A DNA stretch of 64,000 nucleotides from GCA-2733415 sp965178635 (GCA_965178635.1 CBCXVT010000023.1:1-64000), one strand, 5' to 3'; positions 7,182 to 16,923 are shown, counted from the first letter of the stretch. Notes: generated from the sequence alone by a model not told the origin. A program made the numbers and translations.

Positions 7182-8654
7182 ATGACAACACACAACACAA
7201 AAATTGTAGGAGAAGGACTAACCTACGATGACGTACTATTAGTACCAGCTTACTCAGAAATTCTACCAAGAGAAGTAAGTATAAAAACAAAATTCACAAA
7301 AAACATTACAATAAATATTCCTATCATATCTGCAGCTATGGATACGGTTACAGAATCTGATATGGCCATTGCTATTGCTCGCGAAGGAGGAATTGGTGTG
7401 TTACATAAGAATATGACTATTGAAGCGCAAGCTAATGAAGTTAGAAAAGTAAAGCGTTCAGAGTCAGGTATGATTATTGACCCAATTACATTACCAAAAG
7501 ATGCGACAGTTGCAGATGCTAAGCAGAACATGAAGGAGCATAGAATTGGAGGTATTCCAATTATTGATAATAATGGGTTGTTAATTGGGATTGTAACGAA
7601 TAGGGATTTACGTTTCGAAAAAAATAACGCAAGAAAAATTTCCGAAGTGATGACTTCAGAAAACTTAGTAACTACTACTGTAGGTACGTCATTAAAAGAA
7701 GCAGAAGGAATTTTACAGGAAAATAAAATTGAAAAATTACCAGTTGTAAATAAAGATAATAAGTTAGTTGGTTTAATTACATTTAGAGATATTACTAAAG
7801 TTACCTTAAAGCCAAATGCGAATAAAGATCAATTTGGTCGTTTACGCGTCGCTGCTGCTTTAGGAGTTACAGATGATGTTGTAGAACGTACAGAAGCATT
7901 GGTTAAAGCTGGTGTTGACGCAGTTATTATTGATACTGCACACGGACACACTAAAGGTGTGGTTGATGTATTACAATCAGTTAAAATTAAATTTCCACAG
8001 TTAGATGTTATAGTTGGTAACATAGCTACTCCTGAAGCTGCTAAATATTTAGTTGAAGCTGGTGCAGATGGTATTAAAGTAGGAATCGGTCCAGGGTCTA
8101 TTTGCACAACACGTGTTGTTGCAGGTGTTGGTTACCCACAATTTTCTGCTGTATTAGAAGTTGCTGCTGCGATTAAGGGATCTGGAATTCCTGTTATTGC
8201 TGATGGAGGTATTCGTTTTACTGGTGATATTCCTAAAGCTATTGCTGCTGGTGCAGATTGTGTAATGTTAGGATCTTTATTAGCAGGGACTAAAGAATCA
8301 CCTGGAGAAACAATATTATTACAAGGAAGAAAGTTCAAATCTTATAGAGGTATGGGGTCTGTAGAAGCTATGAAAAAAGGGTCTAAAGACAGGTATTTTC
8401 AAGATGTTGAAGATGATATTAAAAAACTAGTTCCTGAAGGAATTGTTGGTCGTGTACCATATAAAGGAGAGTTACAAGAGAGCATCCATCAATTTGTTGG
8501 TGGTTTACGTGCAGGTATGGGGTACTGTGGTTCAAAAGACATTGAAACATTAAAAAATACGGGACGTTTTGTGAAAATTACGGCTTCAGGAATTAATGAA
8601 AGTCACCCGCACGATGTAACAATTACTAAAGAAGCACCAAACTACTCAAGATAA
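7182..8654 (+). CDS. guaB: Inosine-5'-monophosphate dehydrogenase
   Basis: This 490-residue enzyme oxidises IMP to XMP with NAD+, the committed step to GMP. The (beta/alpha)8 barrel is interrupted at about 95-205 by two CBS domains. The catalytic loop GIGPGSICTTR holds Cys308, and the phosphate-binding segment DGGIRFTGDIPKAIAAGADC and flap residues RGMGSVEAM follow. An in-frame TTG at 7155 lies inside the promoter box, so the ATG at 7182 is the start. The next gene, purM, begins two bases after the stop, so the pair forms a purine operon. Confidence 0.95.
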   Translation: MTTHNTKIVGEGLTYDDVLLVPAYSEILPREVSIKTKFTKNITINIPIISAAMDTVTESDMAIAIAREGGIGVLHKNMTIEAQANEVRKVKRSESGMIIDPITLPKDATVADAKQNMKEHRIGGIPIIDNNGLLIGIVTNRDLRFEKNNARKISEVMTSENLVTTTVGTSLKEAEGILQENKIEKLPVVNKDNKLVGLITFRDITKVTLKPNANKDQFGRLRVAAALGVTDDVVERTEALVKAGVDAVIIDTAHGHTKGVVDVLQSVKIKFPQLDVIVGNIATPEAAKYLVEAGADGIKVGIGPGSICTTRVVAGVGYPQFSAVLEVAAAIKGSGIPVIADGGIRFTGDIPKAIAAGADCVMLGSLLAGTKESPGETILLQGRKFKSYRGMGSVEAMKKGSKDRYFQDVEDDIKKLVPEGIVGRVPYKGELQESIHQFVGGLRAGMGYCGSKDIETLKNTGRFVKITASGINESHPHDVTITKEAPNYSR

Positions 8655-8656
8655 TT

Positions 8657-9835
8657 ATGAGCTCAGATATTTCAAAAAGATACAGTCAGCGTGGTGTTTC
8701 AGCTTCAAAAGAAGATGTGCACAATGCTATAAAAAATGTAGATAAAGGTGTGTTTCCTAAAGCATTTTGTAAAATAGTTCCAGATCATTTAACAGGTGAT
8801 AAAGACTATTGCTTAATTATGCATGCTGATGGTGCTGGAACAAAATCATCGTTAGCGTATATGTACTGGAAAGAAACAGGAGATGTTTCTGTATGGAAAG
8901 GCATTGCTCAAGATGCATTAATCATGAATATTGATGATTTACTGTGTGTAGGTGCTACTGATAATATCATGTTATCATCTACTATTGGTAGAAATAAAAG
9001 CCTAATTACCGGAGAAGTTTTATCAGCTATCATTAACGGAACAGAAGAGTTAATTGCCGAATTGAAAGATTTTGGAGTTACGATTCATTCAACAGGTGGA
9101 GAAACTGCTGATGTTGGAGATTTAGTACGTACAATTATTGTAGATTCTACAGTAACAGCGCGTATGAAACGCTCTGATGTTATTGATAATGCTAACATTG
9201 CTCCTGGAGATGTGATTGTAGGTTTAGAGTCATTTGGTCAAGCTACGTACGAAAAAGAGTATAATGGAGGAATGGGGTCAAACGGATTAACATCTGCCCG
9301 TCATGATGTGTTTCATAAGTACTTGGCTGAAAAATATCCAGAAAGTTTTGATGCTGCTGTGCCGGAAGACCTAGTGTATTCTGGTCAAACAAAATTGACT
9401 GATACTGTTGAAAATTCACCAATTGATGCAGGGAAATTAGTATTGTCACCAACACGTACTTATGCCCCAATAATTAAGGCAATATTAGCAAAATATAAAA
9501 GTGATAGTGTACATGGAATGATTCATTGTTCTGGTGGTGCGCAAACAAAAATTTTACATTTTGTAGAGAATTTGCATATTATTAAGGACAATATGTTCCA
9601 AATTCCACCTTTATTTAAATTGATACAAGAGCAATCAAAAACAGATTGGAAGGAAATGTATCAAGTATTTAATTGCGGACACAGAATGGAGTTATATGTG
9701 AAGCCAGAAGTTGCGGAAGATATCATCGCAATTTCAAAATCATTTAATGTAGATGCAAAGATTATTGGTAGAGTAGAAGTTTCTGATTCTAAAAAGCTAA
9801 CTATTACTAGTGAATATGGTAAGTTTGAGTACTAA
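8657..9835 (+). CDS. purM: Phosphoribosylformylglycinamidine cyclo-ligase (AIR synthase)
   Basis: The 392-residue protein belongs to the PurM/AIR synthase ATP-binding superfamily. It closes the imidazole ring of FGAM in purine synthesis. Supporting motifs are YSQRGVSASKEDV near the N-terminus, a glycine-rich HADGAGTKSSLAYMYW stretch, the Asp-rich metal site MNIDDLLCVGA and HSTGGETADVGD. It is longer than the roughly 345-residue proteobacterial enzyme, which is usual for Bacteroidota PurM. The two-base gap to guaB implies translational coupling. It is followed by a terminator at 9855. Confidence 0.88.
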   Translation: MSSDISKRYSQRGVSASKEDVHNAIKNVDKGVFPKAFCKIVPDHLTGDKDYCLIMHADGAGTKSSLAYMYWKETGDVSVWKGIAQDALIMNIDDLLCVGATDNIMLSSTIGRNKSLITGEVLSAIINGTEELIAELKDFGVTIHSTGGETADVGDLVRTIIVDSTVTARMKRSDVIDNANIAPGDVIVGLESFGQATYEKEYNGGMGSNGLTSARHDVFHKYLAEKYPESFDAAVPEDLVYSGQTKLTDTVENSPIDAGKLVLSPTRTYAPIIKAILAKYKSDSVHGMIHCSGGAQTKILHFVENLHIIKDNMFQIPPLFKLIQEQSKTDWKEMYQVFNCGHRMELYVKPEVAEDIIAISKSFNVDAKIIGRVEVSDSKKLTITSEYGKFEY

Positions 9836-9854
9836 TGTCATTTATATACAAGAT

Positions 9855-9884
9855 AAAAAGCTTCACAATGTGAGGCTTTTTTTT
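9855..9884 (+). terminator. Terminator of guaB-purM
   Basis: A 12-bp stem around loop AAT (AAGCTTCAC/GTGAGGCTT core, one wobble) is followed by eight T. Confidence 0.8.
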
Positions 9885-10194
9885 AAAAGTATTGTTAGTT
9901 AGTGGATTACTTTTTATAAAATAAGTATCATTAGGATTTCACAACAAAAAACAACTTGTTCACAACAAAAAGTTTCATAGAAGTTAAAATAGAGACTATA
10001 TTAGAGCTATAGATTTTTTGCCCCCAAAAAACACCCCAATAATTACACAATATTAAAAGAATTTAAATCCCAAAAAATTAAAATTCTTTTAAACCCTAAA
10101 TTAGACTAAAAAAACTTGAATCATTTGATTCGAGTTTTTTTATTTTCAATCCCTATTTAGTTATATTGCTACTCATTTCATAATAAAACTCTAT
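9885..10194. other. Gene-free interval with direct repeats and a possible structured RNA
   Basis: No ORF is supported here. The direct repeat CACAACAAAAA occurs at 9940-9950 and 9961-9971, 21 bases apart. A near-consensus -7 box TATATTAG is at 9997-10004. Beyond it lie a C-rich stretch (10021-10037), a 10-bp hairpin with arms at 10055-10064 and 10081-10090 whose loop contains ATCCCAAAAAA, and a strong terminator at 10108-10141. This could be a small RNA of about 130 nt or a leader. Confidence 0.35.
10108..10142 (+). terminator. Strong terminator without an upstream CDS
   Basis: A 15-bp stem (AACTTGAATC with GATTCGAGTT core) with an ATTT loop and T7 tail lies about 270 bases after purM, which already has its own terminator. 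Confidence 0.75.
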
Positions 10195-10872
10195 ATGCAA
10201 ATTACTTATTTAGGTCATGGATGTGTGTCAATTTCTGCTAATGGAAAATCACTGTTAATTGATCCGTTTATTTCAGGAAACTCTTTAGCTGAACATATCA
10301 ATATAGATAGCTTAGAGGCAGACTATATATTAATTACGCATGCACATCAAGATCATATTTTAGATGTAGAAGCTATAGCAAAACGTACTGGTGCAAAAAT
10401 CATCTCTAATTATGAAATTGTGATGCATTATATTGCAAAGGAATTTGAAGGACATCCTGTAAATCATGGCGGTACTTGCGTCTTTAACGATATTGTCATA
10501 AAATATGTCAATGCTGTGCACACATCATCGTTTCCTGATGGAAGTTATGGAGGGCAACCTGGAGGTTTTGTAATTTCTTATAATAATAAATCTGTTTATG
10601 TTGCTGGTGATACAGCTGTGACGTTTGATATGAAATTAATACCGATGCAAACGAAGTTAGATCTTGCAATTTTACCAATAGGAGATAATTTTACTATGGG
10701 TGTTGATGATGCTATAATAGCTTCTGATTTTGTAGAGTGTAATAAAGTTTTAGGATGTCATTACAATACATTTCCGCCTATCGAAATAGATGAAAAAGAA
10801 GCAATCCAGAAATTTAATGATAAAGATAAAAAGTTGATTTTATTGGATATTGGTAACACTATTTCAATTTAA
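10195..10872 (+). CDS. UPF0173 metallo-beta-lactamase-fold hydrolase
   Basis: This 225-residue UlaG/UPF0173-type metal-dependent hydrolase has the beta-lactamase-fold signature ITHAHQDHILD (HxHxDH) at about residues 44-54. Further metal motifs are VHTSSFPDGSYGG, AGDTAVTFDM and GCHYNTFP. The substrate is unknown. Its TAA overlaps the ATG of menC by one base (TAATG), so it is co-translated with the menaquinone genes. Whether it takes part in menaquinone synthesis is not known. Confidence 0.85.
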   Translation: MQITYLGHGCVSISANGKSLLIDPFISGNSLAEHINIDSLEADYILITHAHQDHILDVEAIAKRTGAKIISNYEIVMHYIAKEFEGHPVNHGGTCVFNDIVIKYVNAVHTSSFPDGSYGGQPGGFVISYNNKSVYVAGDTAVTFDMKLIPMQTKLDLAILPIGDNFTMGVDDAIIASDFVECNKVLGCHYNTFPPIEIDEKEAIQKFNDKDKKLILLDIGNTISI

Positions 10873-11906
10873 TGAAAGCTACTTATCATAAACATATTCT
10901 TGAGTTTAAACGACCTAGTGGTACATCTAGAGGTGTTCTTAAAACTAAGGAGACTTGGTTTGTTATTTTAGAACATAATGGCAAACGAGGCATTGGAGAG
11001 TGTGGTATTCTAAGAACACTTTCTGTTGATGATGTGCCTGAATATGAAGCTAAGTTAAAATGGACTTGTGAGCATATTCATTTAGGGTTGACAAAATTAT
11101 TACAAGAATTAATTGCGTTTCCATCAATACAATTTGGATTAGAGCAAGCGTTTTTGTCTTTAGAAAAATCTAACCCGTTTGAGTTGTTTCCATCTCAATT
11201 TACTGAAGGTTTCGATGCGATTCCCATAAATGGTTTGGTATGGATGGGCGATAAAAAATTTATGAAAACTCAAATTAAAGAAAAAATTAAGCAAGGCTTT
11301 TCGTGTATAAAAATGAAAATTGGTGCTATTGATTTTGATACTGAACTTGAGCTCTTAAAATTTATTAGACAAGACTATTCAAAAAGAGATATTGAGTTAC
11401 GTGTAGATGCAAATGGAGCATTTTCTCCAAATAATGCTTTAGAGAAATTAAAGATATTATCAGAATTGGATTTACATTCAATAGAACAACCTATTAAAGC
11501 TGGTCAATTAAATGAAATGGCTTTATTGTGTGATGAAACACCATTACCAATTGCATTGGATGAAGAATTAATAGGTGTGTTTTCTGTAACGGATAAAGAA
11601 AAAATCATTCAAACAATACAGCCACAATACATTATTTTAAAACCAAGTTTAATAGGTGGTTTTAAAGGAAGCGAGGAGTGGATGTCTATTGCAAACGCAA
11701 ACAATATTGATTATTGGATTACGAGTGCTTTAGAAAGTAATGTGGGCTTAAACGCCATTAGTCAATGGACGTACACTTTAAAATCAAAACTACCACAAGG
11801 TTTAGGAACTGGGAGTTTATATACCAATAATATTGATAGTCCGTTAGAAGTAAAAAATGGCACATTACATTATAATCAGAGTTTAAACTGGTATTTTAAT
11901 TACTAA
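10872..11906 (+). CDS. menC: o-Succinylbenzoate synthase
   Basis: The 344-residue enolase-superfamily protein dehydrates SHCHC to o-succinylbenzoate in menaquinone synthesis. The catalytic Lys pair is K147-M-K149. Metal ligands are D179 (RVDANG), the Glu in SIEQP and the Asp in ALDEE, with a second catalytic Lys in ILKPSL. Dipeptide epimerases share this fold, but the menE gene two positions downstream supports MenC. The ATG overlaps the preceding stop. Confidence 0.85.
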   Translation: MKATYHKHILEFKRPSGTSRGVLKTKETWFVILEHNGKRGIGECGILRTLSVDDVPEYEAKLKWTCEHIHLGLTKLLQELIAFPSIQFGLEQAFLSLEKSNPFELFPSQFTEGFDAIPINGLVWMGDKKFMKTQIKEKIKQGFSCIKMKIGAIDFDTELELLKFIRQDYSKRDIELRVDANGAFSPNNALEKLKILSELDLHSIEQPIKAGQLNEMALLCDETPLPIALDEELIGVFSVTDKEKIIQTIQPQYIILKPSLIGGFKGSEEWMSIANANNIDYWITSALESNVGLNAISQWTYTLKSKLPQGLGTGSLYTNNIDSPLEVKNGTLHYNQSLNWYFNY

Positions 11907-11917
11907 AAAAAAGAAAA

Positions 11918-12820
11918 ATGTTTATAGAACAAGGTTATAAAAGCAACTACAGTTTTTGGAAATATTTATTAATTCCAGGAGGATTTATAGGATTAATGGT
12001 ATTGAATTTTTTAGCTATAAAATTTTTAAATATTGATGTTGATGCGCTCATGCAGTCTGAAATAGAACGTAAAGGGGCAAGTCGATTCTTGATTGAAATG
12101 CTTATTCCTTTTGCTGTAGGTTTAGGGCTATTGTTCTTTTGGGTAAAATTAATTCATAAACAAACCATTACTGCATTAACAACATCTCGTGAATCTATAG
12201 ATTGGAAACGTGTTGGCTTTGCTTTTTTATTATGGGGTGGATTGACAACAGTAATGTTAACTGTTGACTATAGCTTATCGCCAGAAAGTTACCAATGGAA
12301 CTTTGATTTGAGTAAGTTCTTAATCTTATTAGTTATTGCTGTACTATTGATACCGCTTCAAACAAGTTTTGAAGAATATTTATTTAGAGGCTATTTAATG
12401 CAAGGTCTAGGTATTGCAGTTAAAAACAAGTGGTTTCCGTTGGTTATTACTTCACTTATTTTTGGTTTAATGCATATTGCAAATCCGGAAGTTGAGAAAA
12501 TTGGGTATATCATTATGGTCTATTACATAGGTACAGGGTTATTCTTAGGCATATTAACTTTAATGGACGAAGGTTTAGAGTTGGCTTTAGGTTTTCATGC
12601 CGCAAACAATTTAATAACCGCTTTATTGGTAACTGCAAATTGGACAGCTTTTCAAACGGATTCTGTCTTAAAAGACATGTCAGAACCAGCCGCTGGTTTT
12701 GATATTTTAGTACCAGTATTTGTGATATTCCCAATTCTATTGTTTGTGTTTTCAAAGAAATATAACTGGACAGATTGGAAGACTAAATTAACCGGAAAAG
12801 TAGCCCCTAAACTTCTGTAA
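11918..12820 (+). CDS. CPBP intramembrane metalloprotease
   Basis: The 300-residue integral membrane protein has about eight hydrophobic segments and the CPBP/Abi signature EEYLFRG (E152, E153, R157). The later conserved histidines lie in GLMHIAN (H186) and GFHAANN. This family cleaves membrane-bound proteins or prenylated substrates (Rce1-like). It sits between menC and menE with 11 and 10-base gaps, so it is part of the same operon, although a role in menaquinone synthesis is not known. Confidence 0.85.
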   Translation: MFIEQGYKSNYSFWKYLLIPGGFIGLMVLNFLAIKFLNIDVDALMQSEIERKGASRFLIEMLIPFAVGLGLLFFWVKLIHKQTITALTTSRESIDWKRVGFAFLLWGGLTTVMLTVDYSLSPESYQWNFDLSKFLILLVIAVLLIPLQTSFEEYLFRGYLMQGLGIAVKNKWFPLVITSLIFGLMHIANPEVEKIGYIIMVYYIGTGLFLGILTLMDEGLELALGFHAANNLITALLVTANWTAFQTDSVLKDMSEPAAGFDILVPVFVIFPILLFVFSKKYNWTDWKTKLTGKVAPKLL

Positions 12821-12830
12821 TTATCTTCTT

Positions 12831-13871
12831 GTGCATCAATCATTTAAAATAAATAACCGGTCCTTTACTGAAGAAAGTTTTAAGGTTTATATAACAGAAT
12901 TATTAAACTCTGAAGAGATATATCTTAGGGAAATTGGAGTTTTTCTTAAAGATTGGACTAGTTCTGTTGATTATATTATTGTAAATACTTCAGGGTCAAC
13001 TGGTGCTCCGAAAGAAATTAAACTATTGAAAAAGCATATAATAAACAGTGCTTTTGCAACAGGTAAGTATTTTGGTTTAAAAGAAAACACAACAGCGCTA
13101 TTATGTTTGTCAGCTACTTATATTGCTGGTAAAATGATGTTGGTGAGAGCTATGACCTTAGGTTGGAATATCCACTTAGTGCCACCAACAAGCTCTCCTT
13201 TAAAAAATGATGCTATCTATGACTTTGCAGCAATGGTGCCAATGCAAGTAACTAATTCGTTAGATAAACTGCAAAACATCAAACAACTGATTATTGGAGG
13301 CGCTCCAGTGTCACAAAACTTACAAAAGCAATTGTATAAAGTTGCTACGCAATGCTATGTGACTTATGGTATGACAGAAACATGCACGCATATTGCAATT
13401 AAAAGTTTAGATATTAATGCTAAAGATGTGTATAATGTGTTGCCAAATGTAATTATCACACAAGATGATAGAGGATGTTTGGTGATTTCTGCAACTACTA
13501 TTTCAAATGAAACGATCATAACTAATGATGTTGTTAAGCTTGTTTCAAAAACACAATTTCAATGGTTAGGTCGTTTTGATAGTGTTATTAATAGTGGTGG
13601 TGTGAAATTGTTTCCTGAGCAAATTGAAAAGAAATTATCTCAACTAATCACATCACGTTTTTTTATTGCGGGTATTCCAGACGAAACTTTAGGTGAGCAA
13701 GTAGTACTAGTTATAGAAACTGATTCTGAGTTTGAACTCGATAAAAAAGTGTTATCTAATCTTCTTTTAAAATACGAAATACCAAAGGCTATTTTCTTTG
13801 TTAAAAAGTTTAAAGAAACACCAACAGGAAAAGTTCATCGTTCAAATACTTTAAAAGAGATTTTAAGATAA
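12831..13871 (+). CDS. menE: o-Succinylbenzoate-CoA ligase
   Basis: The 346-residue ANL-superfamily ligase activates o-succinylbenzoate with ATP and CoA. The adenylate P-loop NTSGSTGAPKE is at about residues 52-62, motif TYGMTETCTHIA near 180, and the C-terminal Lys region ETPTGKVHR near 330. The start is GTG, ten bases after the CPBP stop; there is no alternative ATG before the P-loop. Short MenE proteins of about 350 residues are normal in Bacteroidota. Confidence 0.88.
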   Translation: MHQSFKINNRSFTEESFKVYITELLNSEEIYLREIGVFLKDWTSSVDYIIVNTSGSTGAPKEIKLLKKHIINSAFATGKYFGLKENTTALLCLSATYIAGKMMLVRAMTLGWNIHLVPPTSSPLKNDAIYDFAAMVPMQVTNSLDKLQNIKQLIIGGAPVSQNLQKQLYKVATQCYVTYGMTETCTHIAIKSLDINAKDVYNVLPNVIITQDDRGCLVISATTISNETIITNDVVKLVSKTQFQWLGRFDSVINSGGVKLFPEQIEKKLSQLITSRFFIAGIPDETLGEQVVLVIETDSEFELDKKVLSNLLLKYEIPKAIFFVKKFKETPTGKVHRSNTLKEILR

Positions 13872-13923
13872 GCATATTTGCTAATGTATTCTAAAAGTTA
13901 GCACATATTCCTACGGCTTTTTT

Positions 13924-13931
13924 TATATTTG
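13924..13931 (+). promoter_or_regulatory. -7 promoter box of the S46 peptidase gene
   Basis: TATATTTG matches TAnnTTTG, 22 bases before the ATG at 13954. Confidence 0.5.
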
Positions 13932-13953
13932 AGCTACTTAAAAAACAACTCAA

Positions 13954-16044
13954 ATGAAATTAATAAAATTATTAGTCTTACTAATATCCTTTAGTGTATC
14001 TGCACAACAAGGAGGTATGTGGATTCCTTCGTTATTAAAAGGAATGAATGAAACGGAAATGCAAAACTTAGGATCTAAGTTATCTGCAGAAGATATTTAC
14101 AGTGTTAACAACTCTAGTTTAAAAGATGCCATCGTACATTTTAATGGTGGTTGTACTGCAGAAGTTATTTCGCCAAAAGGTTTATTGTTAACAAATCACC
14201 ATTGTGGTTTCGGACAAATTCAATCGCATTCATCAGTTGAAAATGATTATTTAAAAGATGGATTTTGGGCAATGTCTTTAGATGAAGAATTACCAAACGA
14301 CCATTTAGAAGTTACTTTTATTGTAAGAATAGAAGATGTAACTAAAGCAATATTAAATGGTGTTACAGATGACATGGCGCCAAAAGTGTCACAAAGCTTA
14401 ATTCAGAAAAACACTAACGATTTACAGAAGTCATACGCTAAAGAAACTTGGCAAGACACCAAAGTAAAAGCGTTTTTTAAAGGGAATCAATACTTTTTGT
14501 TTGTAACGGAATCGTTTGAAGATATTCGTTTAGTTGGAGCGCCGCCATCAGCAATTGGAAAATTTGGTTCTGATACTGACAACTGGATGTTCCCACGTCA
14601 TACAGGTGATTTTTCTATGTTCAGAATATATGCTGATAAAAATAATCGTCCTGCAAAATATTCAAAAGATAACGTGCCATACACACCAAAACACTTTTTA
14701 CCGGTGTCTTTAGATGGTATTCAAGAAGGTGATTTCACAATGGTATTCGGTTTCCCTGGAAGAACAAACGAGTATTTACCTGCCGTTGCTGTAGAACAAA
14801 TTACTCAAAAGGTGAATCCAACCAATATTAATATTAGAGAAAAAGCATTAAAAGTTATAGATGCTGCAATGAAATCTGACGATAAAATCAGAATTCAATA
14901 TGCGTCAAAACAAGCAGGTATTGCTAACTATTGGAAAAAATGGATTGGTGAAAATCAAGGTATTGAAAAAAGTAATGCTATAGCAAAAAAGCGTGAATTT
15001 GAAGCGGAGTTTTCAAAAGCGATTTCGAATAAGAAATATAAAAAGTATCAAACATTATTATCAGATTTTGATAAGTTATATGCAGAATTTGAGCCTTATA
15101 CTGTAAAGCGTTCAAACTTTTTTGAAGTGTTTTACAGAAACAGTGAGTTGATGAATATGATGTTTCGTTTGTATCAGTTAGAACAAGCTAGTGCTAAAGG
15201 CGATGAAGCATTTAATAAAGCAAAAGAATTTGTTAGTGCGCAAATTTCAAGAATTCATAAAGATTTTAATGCGGATGTTGATAGAGGGGTATTTAGTGCA
15301 ATAATGCCTTTATATGATGCAAAAGTTACAAGTAGTACAATTTATGATAATACGTCTTTTATAAAATTATCTACTGCTTTAAAACAATTAGATGGATCAT
15401 CAAATGAAGTGATTTCTAGAATCAATACTGATGCTGCCTACAAATTTGCTAAACCGTATATCGCGGAATTTTATAATTATTTAGAACCAAATTACCAACG
15501 TATTAACGGAGAAATAGCCAAAGTTCAAAAAGCATATATGAAAGCCTTAATGGAAGTATTGCCAAGTGATAAATACTATCCTGACGCTAATAGCACTTTA
15601 CGTGTTACTTACGGGCAAGTACAAGGTTATGCACCTAGAGATGCAGTGTATTATAATCCAGTTAGTTATTTAGATGGTATTATTGAAAAACATATTCCGG
15701 GTGATTATGAGTTTAATGTGCCGGAAAAATTAATTGAATTGCATAAATCTAAAGATTACGGACAGTATGCAGATACTAACGGAAAAGTGCCAGTGTGCTT
15801 TTTAGGAACAAATCATACTACTGGAGGGAATTCTGGAAGTCCAGCAATTGATGCCCATGGAAATTTAATCGGTTTAAATTTCGATCGCGTATGGGAGGGA
15901 ACTATGAGTGATATGAATTATGATCCAGAAATTTGTAGAAATATAATGGTTGACGCCCGTTACATTCTGTTTATAGTTGACAAGTATGCAGGTGCTAAAC
16001 ATTTAATTGATGAAATGAAATTAGTACACCCAAAAAAGAAATAA
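13954..16044 (+). CDS. S46-family dipeptidyl-peptidase, DPP11 type
   Basis: The 696-residue exported serine peptidase has a signal peptide (cleaved after VSA at about 17) and mature start QQGGMWIP, typical of S46. The catalytic His is in TNHHCGFG (residues 80-87) and the catalytic Ser is S627 (TGGNSGSP). R645 in LNFDRVW lies 18 residues after the Ser. That is the spacing between Ser655 and Arg673 of P. gingivalis DPP11, where the Arg selects acidic P1 residues; DPP7 has Gly there. Removal of dipeptides after Asp/Glu in the periplasm is therefore inferred. It is monocistronic. Confidence 0.88.
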   Translation: MKLIKLLVLLISFSVSAQQGGMWIPSLLKGMNETEMQNLGSKLSAEDIYSVNNSSLKDAIVHFNGGCTAEVISPKGLLLTNHHCGFGQIQSHSSVENDYLKDGFWAMSLDEELPNDHLEVTFIVRIEDVTKAILNGVTDDMAPKVSQSLIQKNTNDLQKSYAKETWQDTKVKAFFKGNQYFLFVTESFEDIRLVGAPPSAIGKFGSDTDNWMFPRHTGDFSMFRIYADKNNRPAKYSKDNVPYTPKHFLPVSLDGIQEGDFTMVFGFPGRTNEYLPAVAVEQITQKVNPTNINIREKALKVIDAAMKSDDKIRIQYASKQAGIANYWKKWIGENQGIEKSNAIAKKREFEAEFSKAISNKKYKKYQTLLSDFDKLYAEFEPYTVKRSNFFEVFYRNSELMNMMFRLYQLEQASAKGDEAFNKAKEFVSAQISRIHKDFNADVDRGVFSAIMPLYDAKVTSSTIYDNTSFIKLSTALKQLDGSSNEVISRINTDAAYKFAKPYIAEFYNYLEPNYQRINGEIAKVQKAYMKALMEVLPSDKYYPDANSTLRVTYGQVQGYAPRDAVYYNPVSYLDGIIEKHIPGDYEFNVPEKLIELHKSKDYGQYADTNGKVPVCFLGTNHTTGGNSGSPAIDAHGNLIGLNFDRVWEGTMSDMNYDPEICRNIMVDARYILFIVDKYAGAKHLIDEMKLVHPKKK

Positions 16045-16060
16045 CAAAATTTCAACACAT

Positions 16061-16098
16061 AAAAAAAGCGCTGTAACTATTTACAGCGCTTTTTTTTA
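16061..16098. terminator. Bidirectional terminator between S46 and DUF1338 genes
   Basis: Perfect 16-bp arms (core GCGCTGTAA/TTACAGCGC) with a CTAT loop, A run on one side and T run on the other, lie between convergent genes. Confidence 0.9.
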
Positions 16099-16116
16099 TA
16101 TAACATTGATATGAAT

Positions 16117-16923
16117 TTATTGTAACACCATATCTGTACTTTCAAAAATCTTGTCTGCTGAACTAGCAATAAAACCTTTAAAAAGTGTCCCGTTCTCCAT
16201 TGCATGTCTGTATGCAAACTCGTAATAACAAGAAGTGATTTCATACACACCTTCTTCAAATGTTACGTTAACCTTATCAGCTAAAATACTTGATTGCTCT
16301 AAATAGTCTGCCGGAGTTCCTTTGATTTCTCCACCAGAAGTATTCATTTCAAAACCATGTTCTTTTAAAAACGAATTAACTTCTGTAATTGTATCAAACG
16401 TATCTAATTTATTGATGTCAACAGTAAAATGGTTAGAGCAAAACCCATTAACATACAACCATGCGGCATATTCAGATTCTTCTAGTAAACGTGTGTATGT
16501 TGCATAGCTAGGTGTGTTCCATAAACGTCCTTTAAATACTAACTCATTATTTGGTACAGCATCATAATCTACAGTATCCAATGTGTTTTTGATGATTGAT
16601 TGCAATTCTACAGAAAACTCTGAAGTTAATAATTGGCTAATAAACACTAATGGCGCATCCTTATTCGTTTTATGCTCAAAATGTTTGGCATATAATTTCT
16701 TTTTTGAAAAATGGTAATCACCTTTATACTCGTACCCGTTATTGATAAATGTTTCAGATAACACATCAATATTTACACGAGTATCTTCAAATGTTCTAAA
16801 GGCAACATGGTCATTATAGATTTTGTTTCCTTGAGCTTCAAATAATTCTTTTACTTTTTTTGCAGAAGGAGTACGATCTGTATACTCGTTCCATAATTGA
16901 TCAAATAAATGTTCAGTTGTCAT
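16117..16923 (-). CDS. DUF1338 (HglS-like) non-haem iron dioxygenase
   Basis: The 268-residue protein belongs to the DUF1338 family, which includes HglS/YdcJ, a 2-oxoadipate dioxygenase/decarboxylase that makes D-2-hydroxyglutarate in lysine catabolism. Candidate metal ligands are H39 (NDHVAFRTF), H165 (SNHFTVD) and E235 (YYEFA). R43 lies four residues after H39, matching the His70-Arg74 spacing reported for HglS. The protein is shorter than the roughly 450-residue proteobacterial enzyme. It diverges from an Lrp regulator that is followed by a YdiJ-like D-2-hydroxyglutarate dehydrogenase, exactly the enzyme expected to use its product. The activity is inferred. Confidence 0.8.
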   Translation of the reverse strand: MTTEHLFDQLWNEYTDRTPSAKKVKELFEAQGNKIYNDHVAFRTFEDTRVNIDVLSETFINNGYEYKGDYHFSKKKLYAKHFEHKTNKDAPLVFISQLLTSEFSVELQSIIKNTLDTVDYDAVPNNELVFKGRLWNTPSYATYTRLLEESEYAAWLYVNGFCSNHFTVDINKLDTFDTITEVNSFLKEHGFEMNTSGGEIKGTPADYLEQSSILADKVNVTFEEGVYEITSCYYEFAYRHAMENGTLFKGFIASSADKIFESTDMVLQ

